From positions 310,001-374,000 of the forward strand of contig NZ_FQZI01000001.1 in NCBI RefSeq assembly GCF_900142035.1: 64,000 nucleotides of DNA. The letters are read 5' to 3'. Under the pieces are notes generated by a model. The model saw only the letters and a program-made list of their open reading frames with translations, ran no database searches and had not been told where the DNA came from. The DNA comes from Flavobacterium terrae (GTDB lineage: Bacteria; Bacteroidota; Bacteroidia; Flavobacteriales; Flavobacteriaceae). A program made the position numbers and the translations under genes. Positions 1 to 8,787 of this stretch are shown here, one piece after another (positions within the stretch are counted from its first letter, which is position 1; every line of letters begins with the position of its first letter).

Positions 1-49
1 ACTATTGCCAAAATTGTTTTGAGGGTAAAGATACATATTTTAAATTCCA

Positions 50-97
50 AAAAAAGAAATCCCAAATACCAATTTTTAATTTTAGTATTTGGGATTT
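50..97 (-). terminator. Terminator downstream of trhO
   Basis: A perfect 13-bp inverted repeat (57-69 with 85-97, 15-nt loop) is followed, reading the minus strand, by a T-run at 50-56. It lies just past the trhO stop, so it fits an intrinsic terminator for that gene. Confidence 0.75.
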
Positions 98-118
98 ACA
101 CTTCGACAATCTCAGTGT
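98..118. repeat. Small palindromic repeat (CNCTTCGACAA-type), copy 1
   Basis: CACTTCGACAATCTCAGTG at 99-117 folds as a short hairpin with a TCGACAATCTC-type loop. A second copy lies at 42701-42719. The two differ at three of 19 positions, and two of these differences form a compensatory pair (A-T here, C-G there). This looks like the dispersed intergenic hairpin seen in many bacterial genomes. Confidence 0.6.
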
Positions 119-139
119 GCCAAAATTATTTTTTGAGAT

Positions 140-1504
140 TTATTCTACAATTTTAAACAGCTTGTCTGACAAACGAATACGGAAAGGAACCGAAAAAGTA
201 ATCTTATCCCCGTTAGTTGCTTTTGTTCCAGAAGCTCCATTAACTCTCATTTCTGTTAATATGATTTCTTGATTTCCAGTAGTTGGCCCAGAAATTAAAA
301 TCTTATCTCCTATTTGAACATCTGCATTTGTAATTAAAAACTGAGCTACACTAGATTTTGTAAAATAATGTTCTGCTTTACCTACAATGGTTTTTTTAAT
401 TTTAATTCGCTGACGAATGTTTTTAGGTGCTTCTTCTGTGGCTTTTGCTAATGAAATTCCTTTTAGTTCTCCTGAACTTTTAAATTTAAGTGATTCAGAT
501 TTTCCTTTTCTGAAAATTTTGTTGCCAACCTGAATTCCTCTTCTTTTTTTAACTTGCTCTTCTAAAGGCAAATGTGTTGTTTCTAAACAATCTGATGAAC
601 AGCAATTTTCCATTTTCTCTGCACATTCATCACATTGGATAAACAACAAATGACAGCCATCATTTGCACAGTTTGTGTGATTATCACAAGGTTTTCCGCA
701 CTGGTGACATTGTGCAATAATATCATCAGTAATTCTTTCGCCCAAGCGATGATCAAACACAAAGTTTTTACCAATAAACTTGCTTGGCAAACCTTCTTCT
801 TTGATTTGTTTAGCATAGTTTATGATCCCGCCTTCAAGCTGATATACATTTTTGAAACCTTGGTGTTTAAAATATGCCGAAGCTTTTTCGCATCGGATTC
901 CACCTGTGCAGTACATTACAAGATTTTTGTCTTCTTTAAAATCCTTCAATTGGTCGTTTATAATTGGCAACGATTCACGGAAAGTTTCAACATCTGGAGT
1001 AATAGCTCCAGCAAAATGACCAACTTCACTTTCGTAGTGATTTCTGAAATCAACTACAATTGTATTTGGATCATCTAAAATATCATTAAATGCTTTTGCA
1101 TTTAAGTGAACTCCTTTATTTGTAACATCAAAAGTTTCGTCATTTAATCCATCGGCAACGATTTTATGACGCACTTTTACAGTAAGTTTTAAAAACGAAT
1201 GATCATCATGTTCCACAGCGACATTTAAACGAATTCCTTTCATGAAATCATAGGCTTCTAATGTTTCACGGAAAGCTTCAAAATTTTCGGCAGGAACACT
1301 CATTTGTGCATTAATACCTTCTTTAGCCACATAAGTACGGCCAAGAGCGTCAAGTTTATTCCAAGCTAAAAATAAGTCGTTACGGAATTGTTGTGGATCT
1401 TCGATGTTTGCGTACGCATAGAAAGACAACGTAAGGCGTTGTTTACCAGCTTGATCTATAAGCTCTTTTCTTTCTTCTGCGCTTAAGGTGTTATACAGTT
1501 GCAT
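140..1504 (-). CDS. trhO: tRNA uridine(34) hydroxylase TrhO with extra C-terminal domain
   Basis: TrhO is a rhodanese-family enzyme that hydroxylates U34 of tRNA to 5-hydroxyuridine using oxygen. The order seen is an N-terminal alpha/beta domain (about 1-110), a rhodanese domain (about 140-235) with the active-site loop YCTGGIRC (Cys199, Cys205), then a Cys-rich segment (about 265-310) typical of the family. Residues about 371-454 add a beta-rich domain containing VGDK-like (IGDKI), ISGPTTG and RLSDKLFK. It resembles the C-terminal domain of U32-family proteins such as TrhP, which makes the same modification anaerobically or by another route. At 454 aa it is about 100 residues longer than E. 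coli TrhO. It has its own promoter and terminator and is separate from dprA. Confidence 0.9.
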   Translation of the reverse strand: MQLYNTLSAEERKELIDQAGKQRLTLSFYAYANIEDPQQFRNDLFLAWNKLDALGRTYVAKEGINAQMSVPAENFEAFRETLEAYDFMKGIRLNVAVEHDDHSFLKLTVKVRHKIVADGLNDETFDVTNKGVHLNAKAFNDILDDPNTIVVDFRNHYESEVGHFAGAITPDVETFRESLPIINDQLKDFKEDKNLVMYCTGGIRCEKASAYFKHQGFKNVYQLEGGIINYAKQIKEEGLPSKFIGKNFVFDHRLGERITDDIIAQCHQCGKPCDNHTNCANDGCHLLFIQCDECAEKMENCCSSDCLETTHLPLEEQVKKRRGIQVGNKIFRKGKSESLKFKSSGELKGISLAKATEEAPKNIRQRIKIKKTIVGKAEHYFTKSSVAQFLITNADVQIGDKILISGPTTGNQEIILTEMRVNGASGTKATNGDKITFSVPFRIRLSDKLFKIVE

Positions 1505-1566
1505 GCTATAAACGTTAAGTGAGAAATTAATAAAATGTCATGAACTCTAAATGGAAGAATTCAGTG

Positions 1567-1596
1567 CAAAGATATTTTTTTTTAAATAATTTCAAA
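1567..1596 (-). promoter_or_regulatory. Bacteroidota-type promoter of trhO
   Basis: On the minus strand a TTTG (1593-1596), 18-nt spacer and TATCTTTG (1567-1574) match the Bacteroidota consensus TTTG-N17/20-TAnnTTTG exactly. The -33 element lies inside the 3' end of dprA. Predicted leader is about 55 nt. Confidence 0.75.
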
Positions 1597-2682
1597 AACT
1601 TTACCTGGCAAAGGTCTAACGACTCCTTTAAGTTCCATGTTTAACAACAATGATGACAATTTAAAAACGGGGATATTACTTTCCATCGCAATGATATCTA
1701 TATGTTCTTTTCCGTTTGTTTTTAAAAAATCAAAAAGATTTTGCTCCTCTGGTTCTAGTGTAACAAAAAGTTGTTTTTGTATTGGCTTTTCTTTTTTAGC
1801 AATGTCCCAGTTTAGATTGTAAATTAAATCGGCAGCGTTTGTGAGTAAATTTGCTTTTTGGGTTTTTATTAAAGTGTTACAACCTTGGCTATATCTATCT
1901 GTGGCTCTTCCTGGAACTGCAAAAACCTCTCTATTGTAATCGTTTGCCATGGTAGCAGTAACTAATGAACCTCCTTTGTCGGCACTTTCAATAACAATAG
2001 TTGCTTCAGAAATTCCTGCCACAATTCTATTTCGTTTTATGAAATTCTCTTTATCAGGGTTAGAAGTGCTCCAAAAATCGGTCATAAAACCACCATTACT
2101 TTCCATTTTACTCATGTATTTTTTATGAGTCTTAGGATAAATTTGGTTTAAACCATGAGCCAATACTCCTATAGTTTGCAGGCCATTATCCATAGCTGCT
2201 TGGTGCGCTACAATATCTACTCCATAAGCAAAACCACTTACAATAATTGGGTCTAGTGGTGCTAAATCTTCAATAAATTTTTTACAAAAATCGATTCCGT
2301 AAGAAGTAACTTGTCTTGTACCAACAATACTTAGTATCTTTTTTTGTTGAAGGTTTATCTTTCCAGAAGTAAAGAGCAATAATGGCCCATCAATACAATG
2401 TTTGAGTTTTTCTGGATAATCATCATCCTTGTAAAAAAGGACTTTAATGTCTTCTTTTTTTATAAACTGAAGTTCATTTTCTGCTTCTTTAAAAGCAGAT
2501 TTATTATGAATGTTTTGGATTGTTTTCTTCCCTATTCCATCTATCAATGCTAATTGTGACGGAGTACTTTTAAATACTTCCTCGGCAGTACCACAATGGT
2601 TAAGGAGTTTTTTTGCAGTAATATCTCCAACTCCTTCAATACTTTGTAAGGCTAGTAAATATAAAATCTCAACTTCTGACAT
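1582..2682 (-). CDS. dprA: DNA-processing protein DprA
   Basis: DprA (Smf) binds incoming single-stranded DNA and loads RecA during natural transformation. The 366-aa protein has an N-terminal helical HhH-like region (about 1-70), a Rossmann-like core with VSGFAYGVDIVAHQAAM and the phosphate-loop-like SGG/VIES region (ESADKGGSLVTATMA), and a C-terminal winged-helix domain (about 300-366). Length and domain order are typical. The start ATG is the first in frame and lies 98 bp from the divergent HU/SPOR gene. The gene ends within the trhO promoter. No other competence gene is in the window. Confidence 0.93.
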   Translation of the reverse strand: MSEVEILYLLALQSIEGVGDITAKKLLNHCGTAEEVFKSTPSQLALIDGIGKKTIQNIHNKSAFKEAENELQFIKKEDIKVLFYKDDDYPEKLKHCIDGPLLLFTSGKINLQQKKILSIVGTRQVTSYGIDFCKKFIEDLAPLDPIIVSGFAYGVDIVAHQAAMDNGLQTIGVLAHGLNQIYPKTHKKYMSKMESNGGFMTDFWSTSNPDKENFIKRNRIVAGISEATIVIESADKGGSLVTATMANDYNREVFAVPGRATDRYSQGCNTLIKTQKANLLTNAADLIYNLNWDIAKKEKPIQKQLFVTLEPEEQNLFDFLKTNGKEHIDIIAMESNIPVFKLSSLLLNMELKGVVRPLPGKVFEII

Positions 2683-2767
2683 GGCGTATAATTTTCAGGC
2701 AAATAAATCAATTTTTATTTTGTTAATAATATTTGTTGATAAAATTTTTATTTTAGCTTGTATTCTT

Positions 2768-2775
2768 TACTTTTG
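2768..2775 (+). promoter_or_regulatory. -7 element upstream of HU/SPOR gene
   Basis: TACTTTTG matches TAnnTTTG and ends 5 nt before the ATG. No good -33 TTTG is seen 17-20 nt upstream, only T-rich sequence. The leader would be very short. Confidence 0.5.
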
Positions 2776-2780
2776 TTGTT

Positions 2781-3728
2781 ATGAATATTTCACATCATAT
2801 TTCGCAATTACTATACCGTTACCCATGTGTAACCTTGCCAGGATTTGGTGCTTTTTTGACTGAAACTGTTTCTGCGACGCTTCAGGAAAACAATCACACT
2901 TTTTTTCCTCCGAAAAAAGTGATTTCTTTTAATTCATACATTAAGAATAATGATGGATTATTAGCGAATCATATTTCTATTGTTGAGAAAATAAGTTACA
3001 CAGATGCTGTTTTAGTTATTGAAAACGCAGTGAAAAATTTAAATTCAACTTTAGAAGCTGGAGAAATTAGCATTCTAAAAAACATTGGATTGTTCAGAAA
3101 AAACTATGAAGGAAACATTGTTTTTGAAGCTTCATCTCATGTTAACTATTTAACTGACTCTTTTGGATTAAGTTCTTTTGTATCTCCATTGGTTAAACGT
3201 GAAGAGCTTAAAAAAGTAGTCGAAGAAATTATTGTTGCCGAAAAACCTACAATTGAATTAGTTTCTCAAAACAGAAAATCTAAACCATATCTAAAATATG
3301 CAGCAATGTTTATCATGTCTCTTGGTGGAGCTGGATTTGGATATACTGCTTATGTTTCACAACAAGCAGAGATTGAAACAAACATTGTAAGAGGTGAAGT
3401 TCAAAAAGAACTTAACACAAGAATACAAGAAGCAACATTCGTAATAGATAATCCTATTGCTTCTTCTACATATTCCTCAATTGAGGAAAGAAAAACCTAT
3501 CCTTTCCATATTGTCTTTGGATCTTTTAGAAGTGAAAGTAATGCTGAAAAAGCAAAGCAAGAACTAGAAAATCAAGGATATAAATCAAGGATATTACCTA
3601 AAAATGATCAAGATTTGTACCCAGTAGTTTATGGTAGTTATGCTACTTACACTGAGGCTCAATATGACGCAACTCAAATTCAGACAACTAAAGACAAGAA
3701 CGCTTGGTTACTGATTGAAGAATTATAA
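2781..3728 (+). CDS. HU-like (CCDC81-type) and SPOR domain envelope protein
   Basis: This 315-aa protein joins three parts. Residues about 1-130 resemble the bacterial HU-CCDC81 domain, with conserved LPGFGAF near the start and a second HU-like half. A single membrane helix follows at about 173-190 (AAMFIMSLGGAGFGYTAYV). A C-terminal SPOR domain (about 240-315, starting YPFHIVFGSFRSESNAEKA) should bind denuded peptidoglycan. The topology implied is a cytoplasmic HU-like domain, inner-membrane anchor and periplasmic SPOR domain. Its role in division or envelope organisation is inferred from SPOR biology; no specific function is known to me. It is a single-gene unit with its own promoter and a strong terminator. 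Confidence 0.85.
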   Translation: MNISHHISQLLYRYPCVTLPGFGAFLTETVSATLQENNHTFFPPKKVISFNSYIKNNDGLLANHISIVEKISYTDAVLVIENAVKNLNSTLEAGEISILKNIGLFRKNYEGNIVFEASSHVNYLTDSFGLSSFVSPLVKREELKKVVEEIIVAEKPTIELVSQNRKSKPYLKYAAMFIMSLGGAGFGYTAYVSQQAEIETNIVRGEVQKELNTRIQEATFVIDNPIASSTYSSIEERKTYPFHIVFGSFRSESNAEKAKQELENQGYKSRILPKNDQDLYPVVYGSYATYTEAQYDATQIQTTKDKNAWLLIEEL

Positions 3729-3734
3729 TCATAG

Positions 3735-3763
3735 AAAGCCTTTCAAATTTGAAAGGCTTTTTT
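3735..3763 (+). terminator. Intrinsic terminator after HU/SPOR gene
   Basis: A perfect palindrome, AAAGCCTTTC on the left and GAAAGGCTTT on the right with an AAATTT centre, is followed by a T-run. It starts 7 nt after the stop codon. Confidence 0.85.
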
Positions 3764-3779
3764 AATAAATAATAACCTT

Positions 3780-3787
3780 TACCTTTG
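3780..3787 (+). promoter_or_regulatory. -7 element of thioesterase gene
   Basis: TACCTTTG matches TAnnTTTG and sits 11 nt before the ATG. The T-run of the preceding terminator occupies the -33 position. Confidence 0.55.
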
Positions 3788-3798
3788 TAAAAAAAACA

Positions 3799-4311
3799 AT
3801 GCAAGCAAAATTTTCCTCAGAATCATTAGCTGTACTTACAGACGTCGTTTTACCTGGTGAAACAAATCCTTTGAACAATTTATTTGGTGGTGAATTATTA
3901 GCAAGAATGGATAGAGCTGCTAGTATCGCTGCTCGTCGACACTCTCGTCGCATTACTGTAACTGCCTCTGTAAATCACGTTGCTTTTAACAGAGCAATTC
4001 CTTTAGGAAGTGTAGTTACTGTCGAAGCTAAAGTTTCAAGAAGTTTTAAGTCTTCTATGGAAATCTATATTGATGTGTGGACTGAAGATAGAGAATCAGG
4101 AATTCGTACCAAAGCAAATGAAGCTATTTATACATTTGTAGCTGTAGATGATACTGGCCGTCCTGTTGAAGTCCCTGAGATAATCCCTCAAACAGATGAA
4201 GAAAAACTAAGATACGATGCTGCTTTACGTAGAAAACAACTAAGCTTAGTTTTAGCCGGCAAAATGAAACCCGATGAGGCAACAGAATTAAAAGCATTAT
4301 TTACATCATAA
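3799..4311 (+). CDS. Acyl-CoA thioesterase (hotdog fold, YciA/BFIT type)
   Basis: The 170-aa protein has the hotdog-fold signature of acyl-CoA hydrolases: PGETNPLNNLFGGELLARMD (conserved N..NxxFGG), followed by the hydrophobic helix and the VNHVAFNRAIPLGS strand containing the region that holds catalytic residues in this family. It should hydrolyse acyl-CoA to free fatty acid and CoA in the cytoplasm. Chain-length preference cannot be read from sequence. It lies alone between two terminators. Confidence 0.85.
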   Translation: MQAKFSSESLAVLTDVVLPGETNPLNNLFGGELLARMDRAASIAARRHSRRITVTASVNHVAFNRAIPLGSVVTVEAKVSRSFKSSMEIYIDVWTEDRESGIRTKANEAIYTFVAVDDTGRPVEVPEIIPQTDEEKLRYDAALRRKQLSLVLAGKMKPDEATELKALFTS

Positions 4312-4312
4312 T

Positions 4313-4344
4313 AAAAAAGGGAACCAAATTTGGTTCCCTTTTTT
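4313..4344. terminator. Bidirectional terminator
   Basis: A-run, GGGAACCAAATTTGGTTCCC palindrome and T-run are symmetrical. It serves the plus-strand thioesterase gene and the convergent EnvC-like gene, which ends 1 nt away. Confidence 0.9.
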
Positions 4345-4345
4345 A

Positions 4346-5560
4346 TTACATATTGATAATCCAAGTTTGTGGATTTAGCTTTGTAGTATTTTGATAAATC
4401 AAAAACTTAAGAATTGCTTTTTCAGTAAAAGTATTGAAATGAAGTTCTCCAATAGATTGTTTCGTTGAAACTTTATCACCTTTTCCTACATATACTTTTC
4501 CTAAATTTGAATATGTAGTAATAAAATCTCCATGTCTAACTACAATAGTTGCAGTACCATTAGCTGCCATTTGTACTTCACTTACTTCCCCATTAAAAAC
4601 GGCTCTTGCTTTTGCTCCTTTTTCCGAAGAAATTTCAACTCCACTACTTTCAATCATGATTGAAGGTTCTAGAGGATGTGGTTGTCTACCAAATTTTTTA
4701 GTCAACAATCCTTTTTCAACTGGCCATGGTAATCTACCTTTATTTGATCTAAAGTCGTTTGCCAATTCTTTTGCCTCAGGTGTTAATACGAATGTAGTTG
4801 TATTAGTTGTATTACCTGCTTTTTTATTAGCCGCAGCAATTGCATCGCGAATTAATCTTTCGATTTGTTTTTCGATAGCTCTTGATTCTCTCTGTTTTTT
4901 CTTGATCTCAGCAATAATTTTTGTTTTGTCTTTTTTGATAGAATTTAACAAACGTTGTTGTTCTTGCTTTTCCTTTTCAAGTTCCTGCTTTTCTTTTTCG
5001 CTTTCAGCAATCAGTTTTTCTTTTTCTTTTCTTTGTACAGAAAGTTTATTGTTATACTGTTCTAACTCTTCGGTTTTAGTTTTTATTTCTTCCCCTTGCA
5101 TTCTTCTATAATTAGAATACTGCTTCATATATTGAGCCCTTTTATAAGCTTGAAGAAAATTCTCTGAGGATAATAAAAACATAGCCTTACTTTGTTCTGA
5201 TCTACTCTTGTATGATTTTACAATCATTTCTGCATAGTCTTCTTTAAGTACTGCTAAATCCTTTTTAAGGCCATTTACCTTAATCTGGTTAATATACATA
5301 CTGTTTCCTAAAACCTTTTTTTGCTTTTCAGTAACGTTAATTAGTTTTTGCTGTAGGTTTATTTTTGCCGTTTGCTGAACTACAACACTAACTACTGATT
5401 TCTCTTTTTTCTTTTGAGTTTTCAAAAGTTGCTCTTGCTCGCGAATTTCATCAAGTAATTTTGCTTTTTGTTGTTCTAATTTTCGTTGTCTGTCTTCTTC
5501 TTGACTAAATACAGTCAAAGTTGAAAATAAAACTAAAAAGGATAAGATATATTTAAACAT
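4346..5560 (-). CDS. EnvC-like murein hydrolase activator (degenerate LytM)
   Basis: A signal peptide (1-19, ending VFSQ) leads a 404-aa protein with a long coiled coil (about 20-250, rich in K/E/Q) and a C-terminal LytM/M23 domain (about 275-404). The zinc-binding residues of active M23 enzymes are not visible: the usual G-x-D position reads SGVEIS, and the HxH motif is replaced by LKFLIY. This is the pattern of EnvC, which activates cell-wall amidases during division instead of cutting peptidoglycan itself. It is the last gene of a minus-strand operon running from 10785, preceded by the DUF4292 lipoprotein 14 nt upstream. Confidence 0.85.
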   Translation of the reverse strand: MFKYILSFLVLFSTLTVFSQEEDRQRKLEQQKAKLLDEIREQEQLLKTQKKKEKSVVSVVVQQTAKINLQQKLINVTEKQKKVLGNSMYINQIKVNGLKKDLAVLKEDYAEMIVKSYKSRSEQSKAMFLLSSENFLQAYKRAQYMKQYSNYRRMQGEEIKTKTEELEQYNNKLSVQRKEKEKLIAESEKEKQELEKEKQEQQRLLNSIKKDKTKIIAEIKKKQRESRAIEKQIERLIRDAIAAANKKAGNTTNTTTFVLTPEAKELANDFRSNKGRLPWPVEKGLLTKKFGRQPHPLEPSIMIESSGVEISSEKGAKARAVFNGEVSEVQMAANGTATIVVRHGDFITTYSNLGKVYVGKGDKVSTKQSIGELHFNTFTEKAILKFLIYQNTTKLNPQTWIINM

Positions 5561-5574
5561 TCTTTGATTGTTGA

Positions 5575-6354
5575 CTATTCTATATTAATTTTCTCGTAAC
5601 CACCTGGAACACTGTAAGGAAAGGTTAATTCCTCATTAAAAGTTGCGTTTCTATAATTTATGTTTATAGTTGTAGTTTTGTTTTCTTGAATTGCAAAAAT
5701 AGCAAGTTCTTGCGGTAAAACCATTTCTGGAAACGATTTGTAGTCAGAATAATTAACCAAAAGCTTTCTGGCTGGCTCATTTTGTTTTATTTCTTGTCTT
5801 TTTAGCCAAAAAGTTGCAGGGTCAAAAACAAATGTTTTCACAAAATTTTGCTTAGATGTATCTTCTAATTTTGGCATTCCGTCTTCTACTAAAGACGCAT
5901 ATTTACCTTTAGTTAAATCATCTAATGATTGTCCTAAAAGCATGTTTTGTACTTTTTGAAAATCTAAATCTGTGCCCAACCAATTGCTTAATGTTTTATA
6001 GTCTCCTTCGAAATATTTACCTCCCATTTTTTCGTAGTATTTTACTTCTAAAGGAGTAATCATCGCTTTTGCCATTGTAATTCCCAACATCTTTACACTT
6101 ACCAGAATAATTTCATCTTTTTTAATTCTAATATCAGCTGATAAGCCTAAAGATTGACTTGGATCAGAATAATCGACATTGGCTTTTATAAATGCTGTTT
6201 TAAAATTTCTATTTACTGCATAATGATTTGTAGCAATATTTGCTACAGTCAATGCTTCAACATTTTCAACGGCAACTTTATTTACAACCGCGTTTTGTTT
6301 TGGCTTACAAGAAACCATTATAGCGATAAGGAATATTGAAAGTATTTTTTGCAT
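5575..6354 (-). CDS. DUF4292 lipoprotein
   Basis: The 259-aa protein begins with a lipoprotein signal (MQKILSIFLIAIMVSCKP), Cys16 being the predicted lipidated residue. The rest is beta-rich and resembles the LolA/LolB-like fold that DUF4292 is thought to adopt; this is family knowledge, not visible as a motif. The neighbour order TPR protein - DUF4292 - EnvC-like is common in Flavobacteriia as I remember it. A role in outer-membrane lipoprotein handling is only a guess. Confidence 0.8.
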   Translation of the reverse strand: MQKILSIFLIAIMVSCKPKQNAVVNKVAVENVEALTVANIATNHYAVNRNFKTAFIKANVDYSDPSQSLGLSADIRIKKDEIILVSVKMLGITMAKAMITPLEVKYYEKMGGKYFEGDYKTLSNWLGTDLDFQKVQNMLLGQSLDDLTKGKYASLVEDGMPKLEDTSKQNFVKTFVFDPATFWLKRQEIKQNEPARKLLVNYSDYKSFPEMVLPQELAIFAIQENKTTTININYRNATFNEELTFPYSVPGGYEKINIE

Positions 6355-6356
6355 TA

Positions 6357-7709
6357 TTATTTTTTCTTCTTTTTAAGAGTGTTAACTCTTGCTATGTATT
6401 CGTCACTTTTTTTTAGGTTCCCTAATTGTTTAGACACCTCAGCTAATTCTGAACAAAAATCAATCTCTAAATCAATATTATCTACTACATAATCTAGGCC
6501 AGACTCTAAAAACTCATTAGACTTTTTAAAATTTTTAACTTTCCCTGCTGCTTTCCCTGCAAAATAGTAGTACTCTGGTTGACTAGGAAACAAATCGATT
6601 AAATCGCTAGCAGATTTTAACATCGAATCGTAATTAGCTTTCTCTTCATAACAAGCCAATAAGAAAATATTAGTTTCTATATCTGAATTGTCTTTTTGAA
6701 AAGCTTTTTCTAAATTTTTTACTGCCAAGTCCCACTTGCCTTTTTTATAATAGAATTTTCCTATTTCTTTATACACATTGAACTCAGAATCATTCTCGAA
6801 ATATCTAGTTGCTTTGTCCAATTGAGGTTCAAAAGAAGGGTTTTTAAGCACAAAAATTAAAAGTTCGTTATACATTTTGAACTTGATTTTTTTGTCTATT
6901 TGTTTTCCGTTAATTACTTTTTCAAAAGCAGTTACAGCTTCCTGACCTTTGTTTTCATTAATGAAATATTTGTATAAAAAAACTTGAGCCCATTCAGAAT
7001 TTGGGATGTTTTTTTCAAGTTTTTGAGCAACTTCACGAGCCTTTTCTTCTTGTCCGTTATCTGAATATTTGTAAATTAAAGAAATGTAATTTTCTTCAAT
7101 TTGCGGATTTTTCTGAATGGCTTTTTCAAGATCGTTTTTATCAGTTGCATTTGTTTTCGATTGCGAATTAATTTCTAATCGATAACGATCTCTCATTTCA
7201 GTTTTACCAACAGTATCGTCTAGCTCATTGATAAGAACCAAAGCCTTATCAAACTGGGCCGTGTACATGTATAAAGAAACTAAATCTTCTTTATAATTTT
7301 TATCAAAGGGAATTACTTTTTGTAGTGTTAGAATTGCTTGATTGAAATTTTTTGTTTCATAATAAACTTCATACAAATCTATCCAATACCATTTTTGATT
7401 TGGATCAATTTGTGTTGCTTTTATTAAAGCTGTTTCTGCACTTGTAAAATCTTTTTGAAAAAAGTAATTCTTCCCAATTTCATGATAAATTACTGCATTT
7501 TCGGGTTGGATTTTTAAACACTTTTCCAGAGAAACAATTGCTTTATCAAAATTTTCCATCCCTTTTTGTTTCAATGATTCATAATATGATTCTTGAAACT
7601 CATCACTAACCAAAGCAATGTCATCAGGTTCAGTTTGTGCCAATAACGATGTGGATATGATAAACATCCCAACAATTAATAACCTATTCTTTGACACTTT
7701 ATTTAACAT
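6357..7709 (-). CDS. Secreted TPR-repeat protein
   Basis: A signal peptide (about 1-24, ending LLAQ) is followed by tetratricopeptide repeats along almost the whole 450 residues; clear units include AVIYHEIGKNYFFQKDFTSAE and WDLAVKNLEKAFQKD. It has no enzymatic motif and is probably a periplasmic scaffold. It is 2 nt from the DUF4292 gene and 4 nt from the nucleotidyltransferase gene, so it is translationally linked to both. The precise role is unknown. Confidence 0.8.
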   Translation of the reverse strand: MLNKVSKNRLLIVGMFIISTSLLAQTEPDDIALVSDEFQESYYESLKQKGMENFDKAIVSLEKCLKIQPENAVIYHEIGKNYFFQKDFTSAETALIKATQIDPNQKWYWIDLYEVYYETKNFNQAILTLQKVIPFDKNYKEDLVSLYMYTAQFDKALVLINELDDTVGKTEMRDRYRLEINSQSKTNATDKNDLEKAIQKNPQIEENYISLIYKYSDNGQEEKAREVAQKLEKNIPNSEWAQVFLYKYFINENKGQEAVTAFEKVINGKQIDKKIKFKMYNELLIFVLKNPSFEPQLDKATRYFENDSEFNVYKEIGKFYYKKGKWDLAVKNLEKAFQKDNSDIETNIFLLACYEEKANYDSMLKSASDLIDLFPSQPEYYYFAGKAAGKVKNFKKSNEFLESGLDYVVDNIDLEIDFCSELAEVSKQLGNLKKSDEYIARVNTLKKKKK

Positions 7710-7713
7710 GTTT

Positions 7714-8724
7714 TTATTCTAAAACGGAATAATCTCCAATGCTTATGCTTTTAAAATTACCATCAAATGATGCGTGATTCCCAATCATTGCATTATCTAA
7801 ATTTGCGTTTTTAATATGTGAATGTGTTTGTACTAAACTATTTTTAATAGTTGAATTATTCACATGAGTTGCTTTTCCTAATGAAACATTTGGTCCAACT
7901 GTTGAATTTATAATATAAACATCATCACCAATAAAACAAGGAGGAATAATCATTGAGTTTTCAATATGTGCTTTTTCAGAGACCATATGCTCTCCATCTT
8001 GATGTAAAAAACCTAACATTCTTGTATTTGTTTCTACAGTAACATTTTTGTTTCCACAATCCATCCATTCGTCTACTTTTCCAGGCACAAATTTCATGCC
8101 CTTTTGCTTCATGTTTTCTAATCCATCAGTTAATTGATACTCTCCTCCTTTTTGGATGTTATTGTCTAGTAAGTATTCAAGCTCACCACGTAGAGTTTCT
8201 CCTGATTTAAAATAATAGATTCCAATGATAGCTAAGTCAGAAACAAAACTTGTAGGTTTTTCAATAAAATCAATAATTTCGTTGTTTGCATTTAGTTGTA
8301 CAACACCAAAAGCACTTGGATCTTCTACTTGTTTTACCCAAATTACACTATCTGCTGTAGTATCTAACGTAAAATCTGCTCTAAAAAGTGTGTCTGCATA
8401 AGCAACTACTATTGGTCCTTCCATACTTTCTTTAGCACACAATATAGCATGAGCTGTTCCTAAAGGTTCATTTTGATAGTAAATAGTTCCTTTTGCGCCT
8501 AATTTTTCGGCTATAGCTATTAAGTCTTCTGGTACTTTTGTGCCAAAATCTTTATGAATAATAAAAGCGATTTCATCAATTTTTTGATTAATCACTCCGG
8601 CAATATCTTCAACTAATCTATGAACAATTGGTTTTCCTGCAATTGGGATTAATGGTTTAGGAACTGTTAATGTATGTGGACGAAGACGTGAGCCACGCCC
8701 TGCCATAGGAACTATTATTTTCAT
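7714..8724 (-). CDS. Sugar-1-phosphate nucleotidyltransferase with hexapeptide tail
   Basis: Residues 1-235 form an NTP_transferase domain with the signature MAGRGSRLRPHTLTVPKPLIP (GxGxRxxP..PK), the AYADT metal-binding region, and VDEWMDCGN. Residues about 250-336 form a left-handed beta-helix of hexapeptide repeats. The enzyme should make a nucleoside-diphosphate sugar from NTP and a sugar-1-phosphate. The nucleotide (dTTP, GTP or UTP) and sugar are not decided by the sequence; the helix tail is unlike RfbA. It sits in an envelope operon with a flippase and dut. Confidence 0.85.
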   Translation of the reverse strand: MKIIVPMAGRGSRLRPHTLTVPKPLIPIAGKPIVHRLVEDIAGVINQKIDEIAFIIHKDFGTKVPEDLIAIAEKLGAKGTIYYQNEPLGTAHAILCAKESMEGPIVVAYADTLFRADFTLDTTADSVIWVKQVEDPSAFGVVQLNANNEIIDFIEKPTSFVSDLAIIGIYYFKSGETLRGELEYLLDNNIQKGGEYQLTDGLENMKQKGMKFVPGKVDEWMDCGNKNVTVETNTRMLGFLHQDGEHMVSEKAHIENSMIIPPCFIGDDVYIINSTVGPNVSLGKATHVNNSTIKNSLVQTHSHIKNANLDNAMIGNHASFDGNFKSISIGDYSVLE

Positions 8725-8787
8725 GCTTTTTATAGATTGAATAATTTGACTGATACTTTGCCAATCAAATTCTTATTTAATTTTTTA

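Noticed and set aside
583..1078. Open frames in other frames of trhO (583-816 minus, 635-1078 plus)
   Set aside because: They are antisense or shifted shadows of trhO, which has full domain support; their translations show no family features.
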